Positions 8,497 to 21,931 of a stretch of 34,419 nucleotides of DNA are shown piece by piece. Every line of letters starts with the position of its first letter. The stretch's first letter is position 1. The stretch comes from Actinomyces provencensis (lineage in GTDB: Bacteria > Actinomycetota > Actinomycetes > Actinomycetales > Actinomycetaceae). The position numbers were made by a program, and so were the translations under genes. The stretch spans positions 269,226 to 303,644 of the forward strand of contig NZ_LT700212.1 of assembly GCF_900155435.1 (NCBI RefSeq). Direction: 5' to 3'. Below the pieces are notes generated by a model that saw nothing but the letters and a program-made list of their open reading frames with translations, was not told where the DNA came from and made no database searches.

Positions 8497-9195
8497 TCAG
8501 AACAGACGGGAGTCCCGGTCGTCCAGTCCCCTCATCGCGTCATAGTCCAGGAGCAGGCACTCGATGCCCCGGTCCTCCGCCAGCGTGCGCGCCTGGCGCG
8601 TGATCTCCTGGGCGGCGAAGACCCCCCTGATCTCGGCGAGGAGAGGGTCGCGTGACAGCAGTGAGAGGTACCGGGTGAGCTGTTCCACCCCGTCGACCCC
8701 TCCACGGCGCTTGACCTCGATGGCGACCGGACGGCCCCGTGGGTCGTGGACGAGCAGGTCCACGGGCCCGATGGGAGTCGGGAACTCCCGGCGCACGTGG
8801 GTCCACCCGCTCCCGAGCACCTCGGGAACCTGTGCTGCCAGGAGCTGCTGGAGGTGGGCCTCGACACCGTCCTTGACCAGTCCCGGATCCACGCCGAGGT
8901 CCTCCAGGACGTCGGCGACGACCTCGTGGACGCGGATGACCAACTGGTCCTCCCCCTTGGCGGCACGGACCGTCCACACCTCGGTGACACCATCGGCCTG
9001 CCCATCGGCATCGGGTTCGGACACGTGGAGTGTGCAGGGAGCGCTCATCCAGTTCAGCGGCTTGTAGGACCCCCCGTCGGAGTGGATGAGGACGGACCCG
9101 TCGGCCTTGAGCATGAGGACCCGTTTGGCGAGGTCGAGATGGGCGGAGAGACGACCGGAGTAGTCCACGGAGCAGGAGGCGATGACGACACGCAC
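8497..9195 (-). CDS. nucS: Mismatch-specific endonuclease NucS (EndoMS)
   Basis: NucS cuts both strands at mismatches and provides mismatch repair in actinobacteria that lack MutS/MutL. The 232-aa protein has the N-terminal DNA-binding/dimerisation half ([23 protein letters not shown] at about 45-50) and a C-terminal RecB-like nuclease domain. The nuclease domain has Asp146 in PVDLLV and Glu160-x-Lys162 in AIEVKRRGG. The C-terminus ends in RLF, consistent with the clamp-binding tail known for the family. The GTG at 9195 matches the conserved start (RVVIA/RLVIA); a longer frame upstream adds residues not expected in the family. A -10-like TAGGCT ends 7 bases before this GTG and no ribosome-binding site is seen, so the mRNA may be leaderless. 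Confidence 0.94.
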   Translation of the reverse strand: MRVVIASCSVDYSGRLSAHLDLAKRVLMLKADGSVLIHSDGGSYKPLNWMSAPCTLHVSEPDADGQADGVTEVWTVRAAKGEDQLVIRVHEVVADVLEDLGVDPGLVKDGVEAHLQQLLAAQVPEVLGSGWTHVRREFPTPIGPVDLLVHDPRGRPVAIEVKRRGGVDGVEQLTRYLSLLSRDPLLAEIRGVFAAQEITRQARTLAEDRGIECLLLDYDAMRGLDDRDSRLF

Positions 9196-9202
9196 GGCCG
9201 CG

Positions 9203-9208
9203 AGCCTA
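9203..9208 (-). promoter_or_regulatory. Candidate -10 element for a leaderless nucS transcript
   Basis: TAGGCT (minus strand) lies 7 bases before the nucS GTG, so the expected transcription start would coincide with the start codon. No clear -35 element and no Shine-Dalgarno sequence are visible, as is typical of leaderless actinobacterial genes. Confidence 0.45.
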
Positions 9209-9260
9209 ACAGCCCTGCCACGCATCGCCGTCCACGGGGCGCGCCGGGCGTGGGCACACC

Positions 9261-9668
9261 TCAGAGATGGCGCGGGGGACCGGACTCCACCCAGGAGACG
9301 AGACCGGTGTAGGTGGAGGGTGCGATGGCGAACTCCCAGCGCTGGTCCCCCGCACTGACGCGGACCTCGAGGATGGAACCGTCGACCGCGCGGGTGAACG
9401 GGGCCGACACCTCCAGGCCACGGCGGGGAAGTGTGAACACCGGGTGGGTGGAGAACCCCACCAGTCGGTACCAGGACAGGGTCTCCACCCCGTAGTGGGC
9501 GATCCCCGAGGTCCAGCCCGACTGGGGATCCGGCCGGGCCCAGCAGCGGAAGGACCCGACGTGGGTGTCCAGGCGCCGGGCGCGCACGTTGAAGTACAGC
9601 CAGACCGCGACGGAGACGACCACGACGACGAGGAGCACCCAGACCAGCACTCCCAGGAATGTCCCCAC
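9261..9668 (-). CDS. DUF2550 family membrane protein
   Basis: This 135-aa protein has one N-terminal membrane segment (about residues 3-27, rich in V and L), followed by a conserved domain with [26 protein letters not shown] and [10 protein letters not shown]. These are features of DUF2550, an actinobacterial family found next to atpC. The gene follows atpC after 81 bases, the position it also holds in mycobacteria (from memory). A GTG at 9677 opens the frame, but it overlaps its own ribosome-binding site; the GTG at 9668 has GGGGGAGG with a spacing of 8 and is preferred. The biochemical role is unknown, and the synteny suggests a link to the cell envelope or ATP synthase locus only by position. 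Confidence 0.85.
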   Translation of the reverse strand: MGTFLGVLVWVLLVVVVVSVAVWLYFNVRARRLDTHVGSFRCWARPDPQSGWTSGIAHYGVETLSWYRLVGFSTHPVFTLPRRGLEVSAPFTRAVDGSILEVRVSAGDQRWEFAIAPSTYTGLVSWVESGPPRHL

Positions 9669-9749
9669 GGCCCTCACCTCCCCCGGTGGCCGACCCGCGT
9701 CCGCGGGTCCGGCAGGTGGAGCTCCGGTGAGCGTCGCCGGAGTCCCTGA

Positions 9750-10015
9750 TCAGGCCACACTACCGTGGTCCGCGACGACGGTGACGAAGTCGGAGTCCAC
9801 CGAGACGAATCCCGAGTCCACCTGGAAGGTGACGGGCTGTCCGTCCTCGGCGTCGACGACCACCTCACCTGCGGTGAGGGTGGCGAGCAGGGGCTGACGG
9901 CGCGGCAGGATGCCCAGGGCACCGTCACTGGCCGGGACGCGCACGGCCGTGCCACGTCCGTGCCAGAGCCTCCCCTCCCGGGAGACGACCTCGACCTGGA
10001 GGATCCCGCCGGCCA

Positions 10016-10016
<1 letters not shown>
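9750..10016 (-). CDS. atpC: ATP synthase epsilon subunit, short form
   Basis: The epsilon subunit is part of the central stalk of F1. The 88-aa protein contains the N-terminal beta-sandwich: [13 protein letters not shown], then [17 protein letters not shown], then [20 protein letters not shown]. It then stops, so the C-terminal pair of helices present in E. coli epsilon (about 50 residues), which can inhibit ATP hydrolysis, is missing. The ATG at 10016 overlaps the atpD stop by one base (TGATG). The frame ends normally and no lost helical segment is readable downstream, so this looks like a natural short form rather than a frameshift. Short epsilon subunits occur in other actinobacteria. Confidence 0.93.
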
Positions 10017-12420
<2,404 letters not shown>

Positions 12421-12423
12421 GGG

Positions 12424-14067
12424 TCAGGCCCTCTTCCCGGGGGTCGGCCGTTCGCGCACGATCTCTTCGCGGGAGTGCTCGGCCTCGACGTCACCCTCCG
12501 CGGGTGCGGCGCCGCCTGCGCGTCCCCCCACCCACTGGTCGTGGAAGGCGGTGACCGCGCGGCGCAGCTCCTCCTCGGTGTCGGGCTCCAGCAGTCCGGT
12601 GGAGGCGATGGTCCCCAGCACCCCGGAATGGGCGCGCAGGTGGTCGAGCAGCTGGTGCTCGAAGTCCAGCACGTCCGAGACCTCGATGTCATCGAGGAAA
12701 CCATTCGTGCCCGTCCAGATGGAGGCGACCTGGTCCTCGACCCGGTAGGGCGAGTTCTGGGGCTGCTTGAGCAGCTCCATGAGCCGCTCACCACGGGTGA
12801 GCTGCTGGCGGGTGGTGGCGTCCAGGTCGGAGGCGAACATCGCGAATGCCGCCATGGACCGGTACTGGGCCAGGGTCAGCTTGAGCGTGCCCGCCACCTT
12901 CTTCATGGCCTTGATCTGCGCGTCGCCACCGACGCGGGACACCGAGATGCCCACGTCGACGGCCGGACGCTGGTCGGCGTTGAAGAGGTCCGACTGCAGG
13001 AAGATCTGTCCGTCGGTGATGGAGATGACATTGGTCGGGATGTAGGCCGAGACGTCATTGGCCTTGGTCTCGATGATCGGCAGGCCGGTCATCGAGCCAC
13101 CGCCCAGCTCGTCGGAGAGCTTCGCGCAGCGTTCCAGGAGCCGGGAGTGCAGGTAGAACACGTCACCGGGGTACGCCTCGCGCCCCGGCGGACGACGCAG
13201 CAGCAGGGAGACGGCCCGGTAGGCCTCCGCCTGCTTCGAGAGGTCGTCGAAGACGATGAGGACGTGCTTGCCCTCGTACATCCAGTGCTGGCCGATCGCG
13301 GAGCCCGTGTAGGGGGCCATGTACTTGAAGCCGGCCGGGTCGGAGGCCGGGGAGGCGATGATCGTCGTGTACTCCATGGCACCGGCGTCCTCCAGCGTGG
13401 AGCGCACCGAGGCGATGGTCGAGCCCTTCTGGCCGATGGCCACGTACACGCAGCGCACCTGGCGGGAGGGATCGCCCGACTTCCAGTTCTCGCGCTGGTT
13501 GAGGATCGTGTCGATGGCGATGGCGGTCTTGCCCGTCTGCCGGTCACCGATGATCAGCTGGCGCTGGCCGCGACCGATCGGGATCATCGAGTCGATCGCC
13601 TTGAGGCCCGTCTGCAGCGGCTCGTTCACCGACTTGCGCATCATGACACCCGGTGCCTGGAGTTCCAGTGCGCGGCGCCCCGCGATGTCGGTGATCTCCC
13701 CGAGCCCGTCGATGGGACGACCCAGGGGGTCCACGGTGCGCCCGAGGTAGCCGTCACCCACCGGCACGGAGAGGACCTCGCCGGTGCGGTGGACCAGCTG
13801 CCCCTCCTCGATGCCACTGAAGTCACCGAGGACGACGGCGCCGATCTCACGGACCTCGAGGTTCATGGCCAGGCCGAGAGTGCCGTCGGCGAAGCGCAGG
13901 AGCTCGTTGGCCATGGCGCCGGGGAGGCCGTCCACACGGGCGATGCCGTCCGCGGTCTCGGTCACGTGGCCGACCTCCTCGGCCGCCACCGCCGAGGGCG
14001 CGTAGGAGTCCACGAAGGAGTCCAGTGCTGCGCGGATCTCCTCGGGACTGATGGTGAGTTCAGCCAT
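12424..14067 (-). CDS. atpA: ATP synthase alpha subunit
   Basis: Alpha forms the non-catalytic sites of the F1 hexamer and contributes an arginine to catalysis. The 547-aa protein has the P-loop GDRQTGKT (174-181), the alpha signature around [17 protein letters not shown] with the arginine finger, and the C-terminal helical domain. The C-terminus extends past the usual end with about 35 polar residues ([23 protein letters not shown] and following), as seen in actinobacterial alpha subunits. The ATG at 14067 has AGAAGGA about 8 bases upstream. Confidence 0.98.
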   Translation of the reverse strand: MAELTISPEEIRAALDSFVDSYAPSAVAAEEVGHVTETADGIARVDGLPGAMANELLRFADGTLGLAMNLEVREIGAVVLGDFSGIEEGQLVHRTGEVLSVPVGDGYLGRTVDPLGRPIDGLGEITDIAGRRALELQAPGVMMRKSVNEPLQTGLKAIDSMIPIGRGQRQLIIGDRQTGKTAIAIDTILNQRENWKSGDPSRQVRCVYVAIGQKGSTIASVRSTLEDAGAMEYTTIIASPASDPAGFKYMAPYTGSAIGQHWMYEGKHVLIVFDDLSKQAEAYRAVSLLLRRPPGREAYPGDVFYLHSRLLERCAKLSDELGGGSMTGLPIIETKANDVSAYIPTNVISITDGQIFLQSDLFNADQRPAVDVGISVSRVGGDAQIKAMKKVAGTLKLTLAQYRSMAAFAMFASDLDATTRQQLTRGERLMELLKQPQNSPYRVEDQVASIWTGTNGFLDDIEVSDVLDFEHQLLDHLRAHSGVLGTIASTGLLEPDTEEELRRAVTAFHDQWVGGRAGGAAPAEGDVEAEHSREEIVRERPTPGKRA

Positions 14068-14109
14068 TGGGCATTCCTTCTGTCTTCTGTGGTCGGAGTG
14101 GTGTGGGGG

Positions 14110-14927
14110 TCAGCGGGCCAGTGCCAGCTTCAGGCCGTCGACCTGGGTCGAGACCGAGGAGTCGACTGCGGTGTCCCCGGTGAGGAGGCGGAATCCTCCC
14201 ACCAGTGACGGGTCGATCGCCACGTTGACGGTGACGTCGGAGCCGAAACGCCTCGAGACGATGCGCCTGAGGCGCTCGACCTGCGCGGTGGTCATCGGGG
14301 CTGCGGCGACGACACTGACGAGGCGCCGCTGCCGGACCTCCGCGGCGTGCTCCTCCAGGCGGCGCAGGGTGGCCAGCAGGCGTCCGTGCGAGGTCCGACC
14401 CACCGCGCGACGCAGCAGTCGCATGGTCCACACCGAGACGTGGGGGCCGAAGATCTCCTGGGCCAGGTTCGCCCGGTCGTGGCGCGTGCCCCGGCCGAGG
14501 TCGGAGAAGTCGTTGCGCAGCTCGCGGTTCCTGCCGAGGAACTCCCGGACCTGGAAGAGCTCCTCCTCGACGGTGGCGATGGTGTCGTGGTCCACGGCGT
14601 CGTCCAGGGTGGCCCAGATGCCCAGGACCTCGAGTGCGTCGTGGAGGTCCATGGGATCCGACCAGTGTCCCGACACCAGGGCATCGACGACCTCGAGGGT
14701 CTCCGGCCTCACGTGGGGGGCGAGCAGGTCGTGCGCCAGGGCGACACGGTCGGCCACCTCACGTGCCGGGTCCGTGAACGCCCCACGCAGACGCACGTCG
14801 GTGCGCGCGATGTCGGAGAGACCGAAGAGGTCCTCCGCCACCCTCATCGCCGGGGTGGACCCCGCGACGAGGGCATCGCGCAGGACCTCCCGCGCGTGGG
14901 TCAGTGTGGCCTCGCTGGCGGCGCGCA

Positions 14928-14928
<1 letters not shown>
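14110..14928 (-). CDS. atpH: ATP synthase delta subunit
   Basis: Delta joins the peripheral stalk to the top of F1. At 272 aa it is about 90 residues longer than E. coli delta. The C-terminal part shows the conserved pattern LRRIVSRRFGSDVTVNVAIDPSLVGGFRLLTGDTAVDSSV. The N-terminal part is helical (EVLRDALVAG, RVAEDLFGLSDIA, REVADRVALAHDLL). In mycobacteria the long delta is fused to a second b-like segment; here atpF is a separate complete gene and no membrane helix is present in this protein. The ATG at 14928 overlaps the atpF stop (TGATG). Confidence 0.95.
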
Positions 14929-16697
<1,769 letters not shown>

Positions 16698-16722
16698 GTT
16701 CGGTGCCCCGTGGGGCGACCCC

Positions 16723-16728
16723 ATGCTA
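16723..16728 (-). promoter_or_regulatory. Candidate -10 element ahead of atpB
   Basis: TAGCAT on the minus strand lies in the gap between the atpI-like gene and atpB. If used, transcription would begin near 16715, downstream of the first in-frame ATG (16724), giving the atp structural genes their own promoter. No good -35 is visible. Confidence 0.3.
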
Positions 16729-16775
16729 ACAGCCAATCCGGACCGTGGTGGACATCGTGCCACCTGCTGTCGGGC

Positions 16776-17246
16776 TCAGGCGCCGCCCTCGTCCCCCGAG
16801 GTCTCGCCGCCCCGCTGCAGGGGCACGACAGCGGGCACGCGGGCACGCAGGAACGCCCAGACCTCGCACCCCAGCGTGACGACGACCACGACCACCACGC
16901 AGATCCCCACCGGACGGACGTCCACGTCGGCCGCACGGGCCCCCAGCAGGGCTGCGGCGACGACGGCCACCTTGGCCACGTACCCCCCGGCGACCCACAC
17001 GAGCAGGGTCTCGGGACCCGCCGCGGCCCGGGACACGGTCAGCCACGTCATGGACACCAGTGCCGCGGTGGCTGCCACGGCCACCAGGGCGGAGACCCAC
17101 GGCCGACCCGGGGCGAGCGCCCCCCAGAGCAGTTCGAGGCCCACGGCCACGAGGCCGGCCAGCACCAGGGTGCGTCGCAGGCCCGCGACGGCCCGGTGCA
17201 CGGACCCGTGCAGGACGACGGGGTCGGCCCCGTGCGCGTCAGTCAT
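16776..17246 (-). CDS. AtpI-like small membrane protein (ATP synthase protein I position)
   Basis: The 156-aa protein has four predicted membrane segments (RRTLVLAGLVAVGLELLWGAL; VSALVAVAATAALVSMTWL; LVWVAGGYVAKVAVVAAALLG; GICVVVVVVVTLGCEVWAFL) and a short acidic tail (GGETSGDEGGA). Position and topology match the AtpI-like protein that precedes atpB in actinobacteria; AtpI proteins help assemble the c ring. Sequence similarity by eye is weak, so the assignment rests mainly on context. The ATG at 17246 has AGGAGG 5 bases upstream and overlaps the end of the wecA-like gene by 8 bases. Confidence 0.8.
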   Translation of the reverse strand: MTDAHGADPVVLHGSVHRAVAGLRRTLVLAGLVAVGLELLWGALAPGRPWVSALVAVAATAALVSMTWLTVSRAAAGPETLLVWVAGGYVAKVAVVAAALLGARAADVDVRPVGICVVVVVVVTLGCEVWAFLRARVPAVVPLQRGGETSGDEGGA

Positions 17247-18381
17247 GGTCGCCTCCTGGTCGAACGGGTGCCGGGGGAGGCGGTCCGGCATGGGCCGCCC
17301 TGCTCCTGCCGGGGAACTCCGAGGCGGTCAGCACCATCACCACGCCGGCCACCGGGAGCGCGAGGGAGAGCACCCGCCCCAGGGGGAAGACGAGCAGGGC
17401 GACCGCTGACAGCGCCACCACCGCCGTCCACAGGTACAGGATGACGACGACGCCGCGGTGCGTGTGTCCGCGGGCCAGGAGTCGGTCGTGGAAGTGGGTC
17501 CGGTCGGCGTGGAAGGGACTCCTGCGCTGGGCCATGCGCCGCACGCTCGTGACCACCAGGTCCCCCAGGGGCACGACGATGACCGCCAGTGGCAGCAGGA
17601 TGGGCAGCAGGCCCGCCAGGACCTGCTGGCTGCCCAGCACCGCCGGGTCGATCTGCCCGGTGACGATGATGCCGGCAGCTGCCAGGACCAGGCCCAGGGT
17701 CTCGGCACCGCCTCCCATCATGATCGAGGCGGGGTGGAAGTTGAACCACAGGAAGCCCGCGCAGACACCCGCCAGGGTGACCACCACCACGGAGGCGGTC
17801 GTCGCGTAGGAGGCCGCGCCCATGAGTCGTGTGAGCAGGTAGGAGTAGGCGAAGAAGGCCACGGCGCCGATGCCCACCACTCCGGCGGCCAGGCCGTCCA
17901 GTCCGTCGATGAAGTTCACGGCATTGATGATGGCCACCACCACGATGACGGTGACGAACAGCGACAGACGCGAGGAACCGATCGTCAGCCCGAAGACCGG
18001 GAAGCTCACCAGCTGCACACCGTTGGCCGCCATGAGCCCGACGATGAGCATCTGGCCGGCCAGCTTCGTGTACCAGTCCAGCTCCAGGAGGTCGTCGACC
18101 ACCCCCAGCACGCACATGGCGGCGGCACCCCCCATGACCGCCCAGGGCACCGAGGTGGCGAAGACGGGGGCCATGTAGGGGATGCGACTGCCCAGGAGGA
18201 GCGCGATGAGGAGGCCCGCCGTCATCGCCACACCGCCCATGCGTGGCACCGGGGCCGCCTGGATGTCGCGCGAGCGCAGCTCCGGGACGATCCCCCAGCG
18301 CAGGGACACCCAGCGCACCAGTGGCGTCAGCAGGGCGGTGGCGCCCATCGCCACCAGCATCAGCAGCAGGTAGACCTTCAT
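17239..18381 (-). CDS. WecA/TagO-type polyprenyl-phosphate GlcNAc-1-phosphate transferase
   Basis: The enzyme transfers a UDP-sugar phosphate (usually GlcNAc-1-P) to the lipid carrier and so starts a wall polysaccharide or teichoic-acid-like polymer. The 380-aa polytopic protein has the family signatures: RSRDIQAAPVPRMGG (about 36-50), the Asp-Asp pair at 96-97 in VVDDLLELDW, NAVNFIDGLDGLAAG (153-167), and the cytoplasmic HADRTHFHDRLLARGH near the C-terminus. It occupies the place of rfe/wecA between sua5 and the atp genes, as in mycobacteria. The ATG at 18381 has GGGAG 12 bases upstream. MraY is less likely given the motif details and the absence of mur genes. Confidence 0.92.
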   Translation of the reverse strand: MKVYLLLMLVAMGATALLTPLVRWVSLRWGIVPELRSRDIQAAPVPRMGGVAMTAGLLIALLLGSRIPYMAPVFATSVPWAVMGGAAAMCVLGVVDDLLELDWYTKLAGQMLIVGLMAANGVQLVSFPVFGLTIGSSRLSLFVTVIVVVAIINAVNFIDGLDGLAAGVVGIGAVAFFAYSYLLTRLMGAASYATTASVVVVTLAGVCAGFLWFNFHPASIMMGGGAETLGLVLAAAGIIVTGQIDPAVLGSQQVLAGLLPILLPLAVIVVPLGDLVVTSVRRMAQRRSPFHADRTHFHDRLLARGHTHRGVVVILYLWTAVVALSAVALLVFPLGRVLSLALPVAGVVMVLTASEFPGRSRAAHAGPPPPAPVRPGGDHD

Positions 18382-18476
18382 GGGTGGGGTGCGCTCCCGG
18401 GGTTCGGTCGGTTCGGGTGGTGTGTCCCGGCGTGGTCGGGAGCGGAGGTGCGAGGAGGGACGAGGGCGGGGCCGAC

Positions 18477-20240
18477 TCAGGCCGGGGGGAGGATCTCCTC
18501 CCCCGCGTCCGCGGAGAGGACGGCCAGGGGGATCGTCCCCAGGCGGATCGCGCGAGGACGCCCGTGGGCGAGGTCGATGATGGTCGAGGGCGTGGAGCCC
18601 GGTGTGGGCCCACCGTCGAGGTAGTCGGCGACGAGGTCACCGAAGGCGTCCCGGGCGGCCGCGACATCGGTGGCGGGGGACCGTCCGGTCAGGTTCGCGG
18701 AGGTCACTGCCAGGGGACCCGTGGCCCGCAGGAGCTCCAGGACCACCGGGTGGTCGGGCATGCGCAGGGCCAGGGTGCCCCCGGTCTCACCCAGGTCCCA
18801 GCCGAGGTCCGGGCGCGCCGTGAGGATGAGTGTCAGCCCGCCGGGCCAGTGTGCCGCAGCCAGGCGCCGCGCAGTGTCGGGCACGTCCACGCAGAGGTGG
18901 TCGACCGTGTCCGTGTCGGCCACGAGGACGGGGGGCGGCATCTGCCGTCCCCTCCCCTTCGCGGCGAGCACGGCCGCCACGGCGGCCGGGTCATGGGCGT
19001 CGGCACCGATCCCGTAGACGGTGTCGGTGGGCAGGACCACCAGGCGGCCGGCGCGGACGTCGGCGACGACGGTGGCGAGGTCACGGGCAGGGAGCCCGTG
19101 CGTGCAGTCGATGTTGCGTGGGGCACTCACACCCCCATTCTCACACGTGGCCGGGACCGCCTGCCGGTGGGCCCGCTGGTGCGCCCGTGGTGTCGACGTG
19201 GACGGTGCCGTCCGCGCACCGGGTGTGGAGGGGTCGTCGTCGGCGGGCTCCGTCGGGGGCAGCCCGACGAGGGCGGCCCGGGCACGCAGCATCCGGTCCC
19301 GGCCCGAGAGGTCCACCAGGGTCTCGGCACCCACCAGGCCCGCGGCCGTGGCGACCGCGCGCATCTGCGAGGACTGGGACTCGGCGTGCTCCACCACGAC
19401 CACCCCCCCGGGTCGCAGCAGGGCGGCCGCACGGTTGACGATGCCGCGGGGCACGACCATCCCGTCCTCCCCGCCCCCGTACAGCGCCGTCTCGGGATCG
19501 GCGAGGGCCTCCTCCTGGGTGGGCACCTCCGCGGAGGGCACGTAGGGAGGGTTGGACACGACCACGTCGACGGTGCCGTCCATGTCCGCCAGGGCCGAGG
19601 TGGCGTCCCCCGCCACCAGCTCCACCGCCCCGGGCGCCAGGGCCGCGATGTTCTCGCGCGCGAGGGCCAGGGCCTCGGGCGCCAGCTCGACGGCGACCAC
19701 CCGGGCAGCGGGCACCTCGGTGGCCACGGCCAGTGCGATCGCGCCGGACCCCGTGCAGAGGTCCACGACGACGGGTTCGTGTCCGCGGACCGCGCGCGCT
19801 GCCTCGATGGCCTCCCCCGCCACCGACTCGGTCTCCGGGCGCACCACGAACACCCCGGGCCGTGCGCGGAGTGTCAGTCCCCGGAACCACATCCGCCCCA
19901 CGATGTGCTGGAGGGGCGTGTGGTGGCGCCTGCGGGCCACCCCGGTGCGGAATCGCTCAGCTGCCCGGGCCCCGACCGGGTCGGGAGCCGCCCACAGGGA
20001 GTCGACGCCGAGCGCCCACTCCAGGAGGATGCGCGCCTCCTGGGCGGGGTCCGCGCCCTCACACCCCCGCAGGCGCATGCGCGCCCACGCCAGGAGCTCG
20101 CCCTGGCGGTAGCCGCTGGACCGACGCGGTCCCCCCGGCGCGGCGTCGCCCCCGTCGGAATGGCCCCACCCGGTCCGGTCCCCCTCCGTGCGGGCTCCCC
20201 CGGCGTGGTCGGGGGTGCCGGGCGGGACCGTGGTGTTCAT
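18477..20240 (-). CDS. Fused PrmC (release-factor glutamine methyltransferase) and TsaC/Sua5 (threonylcarbamoyl-AMP synthase)
   Basis: One uninterrupted 587-codon frame carries two enzymes. Residues about 41-328 are PrmC, which methylates the GGQ glutamine of release factors. It has the SAM loop [13 protein letters not shown] (158-170) and NPPY (230-233). Residues about 371-587 are TsaC/Sua5, which makes threonylcarbamoyl-AMP for tRNA t6A. It has [38 protein letters not shown] and TSANLTGR. The linker (about 329-370) is rich in P, S, T and A. A GTG at 19130 could start a separate TsaC, but only GGGGG one base away precedes it and no stop separates the two. The ATG at 20240 overlaps the prfA stop as ATGA, placing PrmC beside its substrate's gene. 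Two separate overlapping products remain possible. Confidence 0.88.
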   Translation of the reverse strand: MNTTVPPGTPDHAGGARTEGDRTGWGHSDGGDAAPGGPRRSSGYRQGELLAWARMRLRGCEGADPAQEARILLEWALGVDSLWAAPDPVGARAAERFRTGVARRRHHTPLQHIVGRMWFRGLTLRARPGVFVVRPETESVAGEAIEAARAVRGHEPVVVDLCTGSGAIALAVATEVPAARVVAVELAPEALALARENIAALAPGAVELVAGDATSALADMDGTVDVVVSNPPYVPSAEVPTQEEALADPETALYGGGEDGMVVPRGIVNRAAALLRPGGVVVVEHAESQSSQMRAVATAAGLVGAETLVDLSGRDRMLRARAALVGLPPTEPADDDPSTPGARTAPSTSTPRAHQRAHRQAVPATCENGGVSAPRNIDCTHGLPARDLATVVADVRAGRLVVLPTDTVYGIGADAHDPAAVAAVLAAKGRGRQMPPPVLVADTDTVDHLCVDVPDTARRLAAAHWPGGLTLILTARPDLGWDLGETGGTLALRMPDHPVVLELLRATGPLAVTSANLTGRSPATDVAAARDAFGDLVADYLDGGPTPGSTPSTIIDLAHGRPRAIRLGTIPLAVLSADAGEEILPPA

Positions 20241-21331
20241 CGCTGCGAGGCCCGTGCCAGCCGGGCCGCCTCGTCGGCCTCCACGGCGGAGGCGATGACG
20301 GGCCCGAGTGCCCCGTCGAGGACCTGGTCGAGGTTGTGGGCCTTGAACCCGGTCCGGTGGTCGGCCACGCGGTTCTCGGGGTAGTTGTAGGTGCGGATGC
20401 GCTCGGAGCGGTCCACGGTGCGCACCTGGGACAGTCTCTGCGCGGAGGCCTCCGCCTCCCGCCTGGCCCGGGCCTCCGCCGCGAGGCGGGAGGCGAGCAC
20501 CCGCAGGGCGGCGTCCTTGTTCTGCAGCTGGGACTTCTCGTTCTGCATGGACACGACGATCCCGGTGGGCAGGTGGGTGATGCGCACGGCGGAGTCAGTC
20601 GTGTTCACGGACTGGCCCCCGGGCCCGGAGGAGCGGTAGACGTCGATGCGCAGGTCGCCCGGGTCGATGCGGACCTCCTCGTCGTCCTCCACCTCGGGCA
20701 TGACGAAGACCCCCACCGCGGAGGTGTGGATGCGACCCTGGGACTCCGTGACGGGGATGCGCTGGACGCGGTGGACGCCGCCCTCGTACTTGAGGTGGGC
20801 CCACACGCCCTCCTCCGGGGCCGGGTTGCCCCGGGAACGGATGGCCAGTGTGACGTCCTTGGACCCGCCGAGCTCCGTGGGGGTGGAGGAGAGTTCGGTG
20901 ACCGTCCAGCCCATGGACTCCGCGTAGCGCTGGTACATGCGGGCCAGGTCGGCGGCGAAGAGGGCGGACTCCTCCCCGCCCTCCCCCGCCTTGACCTCGA
21001 GGATGACGTCGGAGGCGTCGTCGGGGTCCCGGGGGACGAGGATCTGGACCAGTGCGTCGTGTGCCGCCGTCACCTCCGCCTCCAGGGCCGGGACCTCCTC
21101 GGCGAAGGAGGGGTCCTCGGCGGCCAGCTCGCGGGCTGCGACGAGGTCGCCCTCGGCAGCGGCCAGCCGGCGGTGTGCGGCGACCACCCGTCCGAGTTCG
21201 GCGAAGCGGCGCCCCAGTCTGCGCGCGCGTGCCCGGTCGCGGTGGACGTCGGGTGCGGCCAGCGCCGCCTCGACCTGCCCGTACTCCTCGAGCAGGGGGG
21301 CGACGGCTGCGAACTCGTCCCTCGACGCCAT
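20237..21331 (-). CDS. prfA: Peptide chain release factor 1
   Basis: RF1 ends translation at UAA and UAG codons. The 364-aa protein has the coiled N-terminal domain, the codon-recognition loop [18 protein letters not shown] with a PVT tripeptide (PxT type, as in RF1 rather than the SPF of RF2), and the GGQ motif at 238-240 in [16 protein letters not shown]. The tail includes [18 protein letters not shown]. The ATG at 21331 has AGGAGG 7 bases upstream; 23 extra in-frame codons further upstream are not used. It overlaps the prmC-tsaC start by 4 bases. Confidence 0.97.
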   Translation of the reverse strand: MASRDEFAAVAPLLEEYGQVEAALAAPDVHRDRARARRLGRRFAELGRVVAAHRRLAAAEGDLVAARELAAEDPSFAEEVPALEAEVTAAHDALVQILVPRDPDDASDVILEVKAGEGGEESALFAADLARMYQRYAESMGWTVTELSSTPTELGGSKDVTLAIRSRGNPAPEEGVWAHLKYEGGVHRVQRIPVTESQGRIHTSAVGVFVMPEVEDDEEVRIDPGDLRIDVYRSSGPGGQSVNTTDSAVRITHLPTGIVVSMQNEKSQLQNKDAALRVLASRLAAEARARREAEASAQRLSQVRTVDRSERIRTYNYPENRVADHRTGFKAHNLDQVLDGALGPVIASAVEADEAARLARASQR

Positions 21332-21375
21332 GGTGTGTCCTCCTGGGTGGTCCGGGATCCGGTGGGCGTACACGT

Positions 21376-21408
21376 CGGCGCCGGTGACCTCGGGGGTCAC
21401 CGGCGCCG
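21376..21408 (-). terminator. Strong hairpin between rpmE and prfA
   Basis: The perfect 14-base arms (CGGCGCCGGTGACC and its complement) enclose a 5-base loop (21390-21394). It starts about 10 bases after the rpmE stop and lies 45 bases before the prfA start. No U-tract follows. It could end or attenuate transcripts from the rpmE promoter, letting L31 be made in excess over RF1. Confidence 0.65.
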
Positions 21409-21418
21409 GGTGGTGTGG

Positions 21419-21640
21419 CTACTTGGACGGCTTGACGCGCTTGCCGTAGCGCGCCTCGAAGCGAGCGACGCGACCGCCGGTGTCCATGAGCTTCTGCTTG
21501 CCCGTGTAGAACGGGTGGCACGCCGAGCAGACGTCGACGCGCATGACGCCCGACTTGATGGTCGAGCGGGTGTGGAACTGGTTGCCGCAGGTGCACGTGA
21601 CGAGGGTGTCGACGTACTCGGGGTGGATCCCCTTCTTCAT
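21419..21640 (-). CDS. rpmE: Ribosomal protein L31, zinc-binding (C+) form
   Basis: L31 bridges the two ribosomal subunits. The 73-aa protein starts [10 protein letters not shown] and has the four zinc ligands of the C+ form: Cys16 and Cys18 in TCTCGN, Cys38 and Cys41 in [14 protein letters not shown]. It therefore is not the zinc-free paralogue that is usually induced by zinc starvation. The ATG at 21640 has AAGGAG 5 bases upstream. In other actinobacteria rpmE directly follows rho; here the divergent ald lies between them, so rpmE appears to have its own promoter. Confidence 0.98.
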   Translation of the reverse strand: MKKGIHPEYVDTLVTCTCGNQFHTRSTIKSGVMRVDVCSACHPFYTGKQKLMDTGGRVARFEARYGKRVKPSK

Positions 21641-21719
21641 GGTGTCTCCTTAAGGATTCGAGGATGCCGGGTCCCCCGGGGCAGGTGCCCACGCGTGGTG
21701 CTCGGGGGTGAACCGGGAC

Positions 21720-21756
21720 CGTGTGGCATTCTGCCACGCGGCGGGTCCGGGGTCCA
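21720..21756 (-). promoter_or_regulatory. Candidate rpmE promoter with an overlapping inverted repeat
   Basis: On the minus strand TGGACC (21756-21751) and CAGAAT (21733-21728) are spaced by 17 bases and each match the consensus hexamers at 4 or more positions. An inverted repeat with 9-base arms and one mismatch (21720-21740, arms around GTGGCA/TGCCAC, 3-base centre) covers the -10 element, a position suited to an operator. The 5' leader would be about 80 bases. Confidence 0.45.
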
Positions 21757-21931
21757 TGCGGTTGCGCCCGTGGCGCAGTGACCTGCCCGACACCGACGCG
21801 ACCCGTCGCGGGCGCCGGGCACACGGTCCGAACCGTGACCCCGGGGACCGGACGCGCCAGAGGTCCGCCACGGTACAGTGGCCACCCGGCCGGGACGCCC
21901 GGGCCGGCCCAGGACACCGGAGGTCCCCCGC

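Noticed and set aside
18243-20384. 713-codon plus-strand frame opposite prmC-tsaC
   Set aside because: It is a complement-strand shadow; the minus strand encodes clear PrmC and TsaC motifs.
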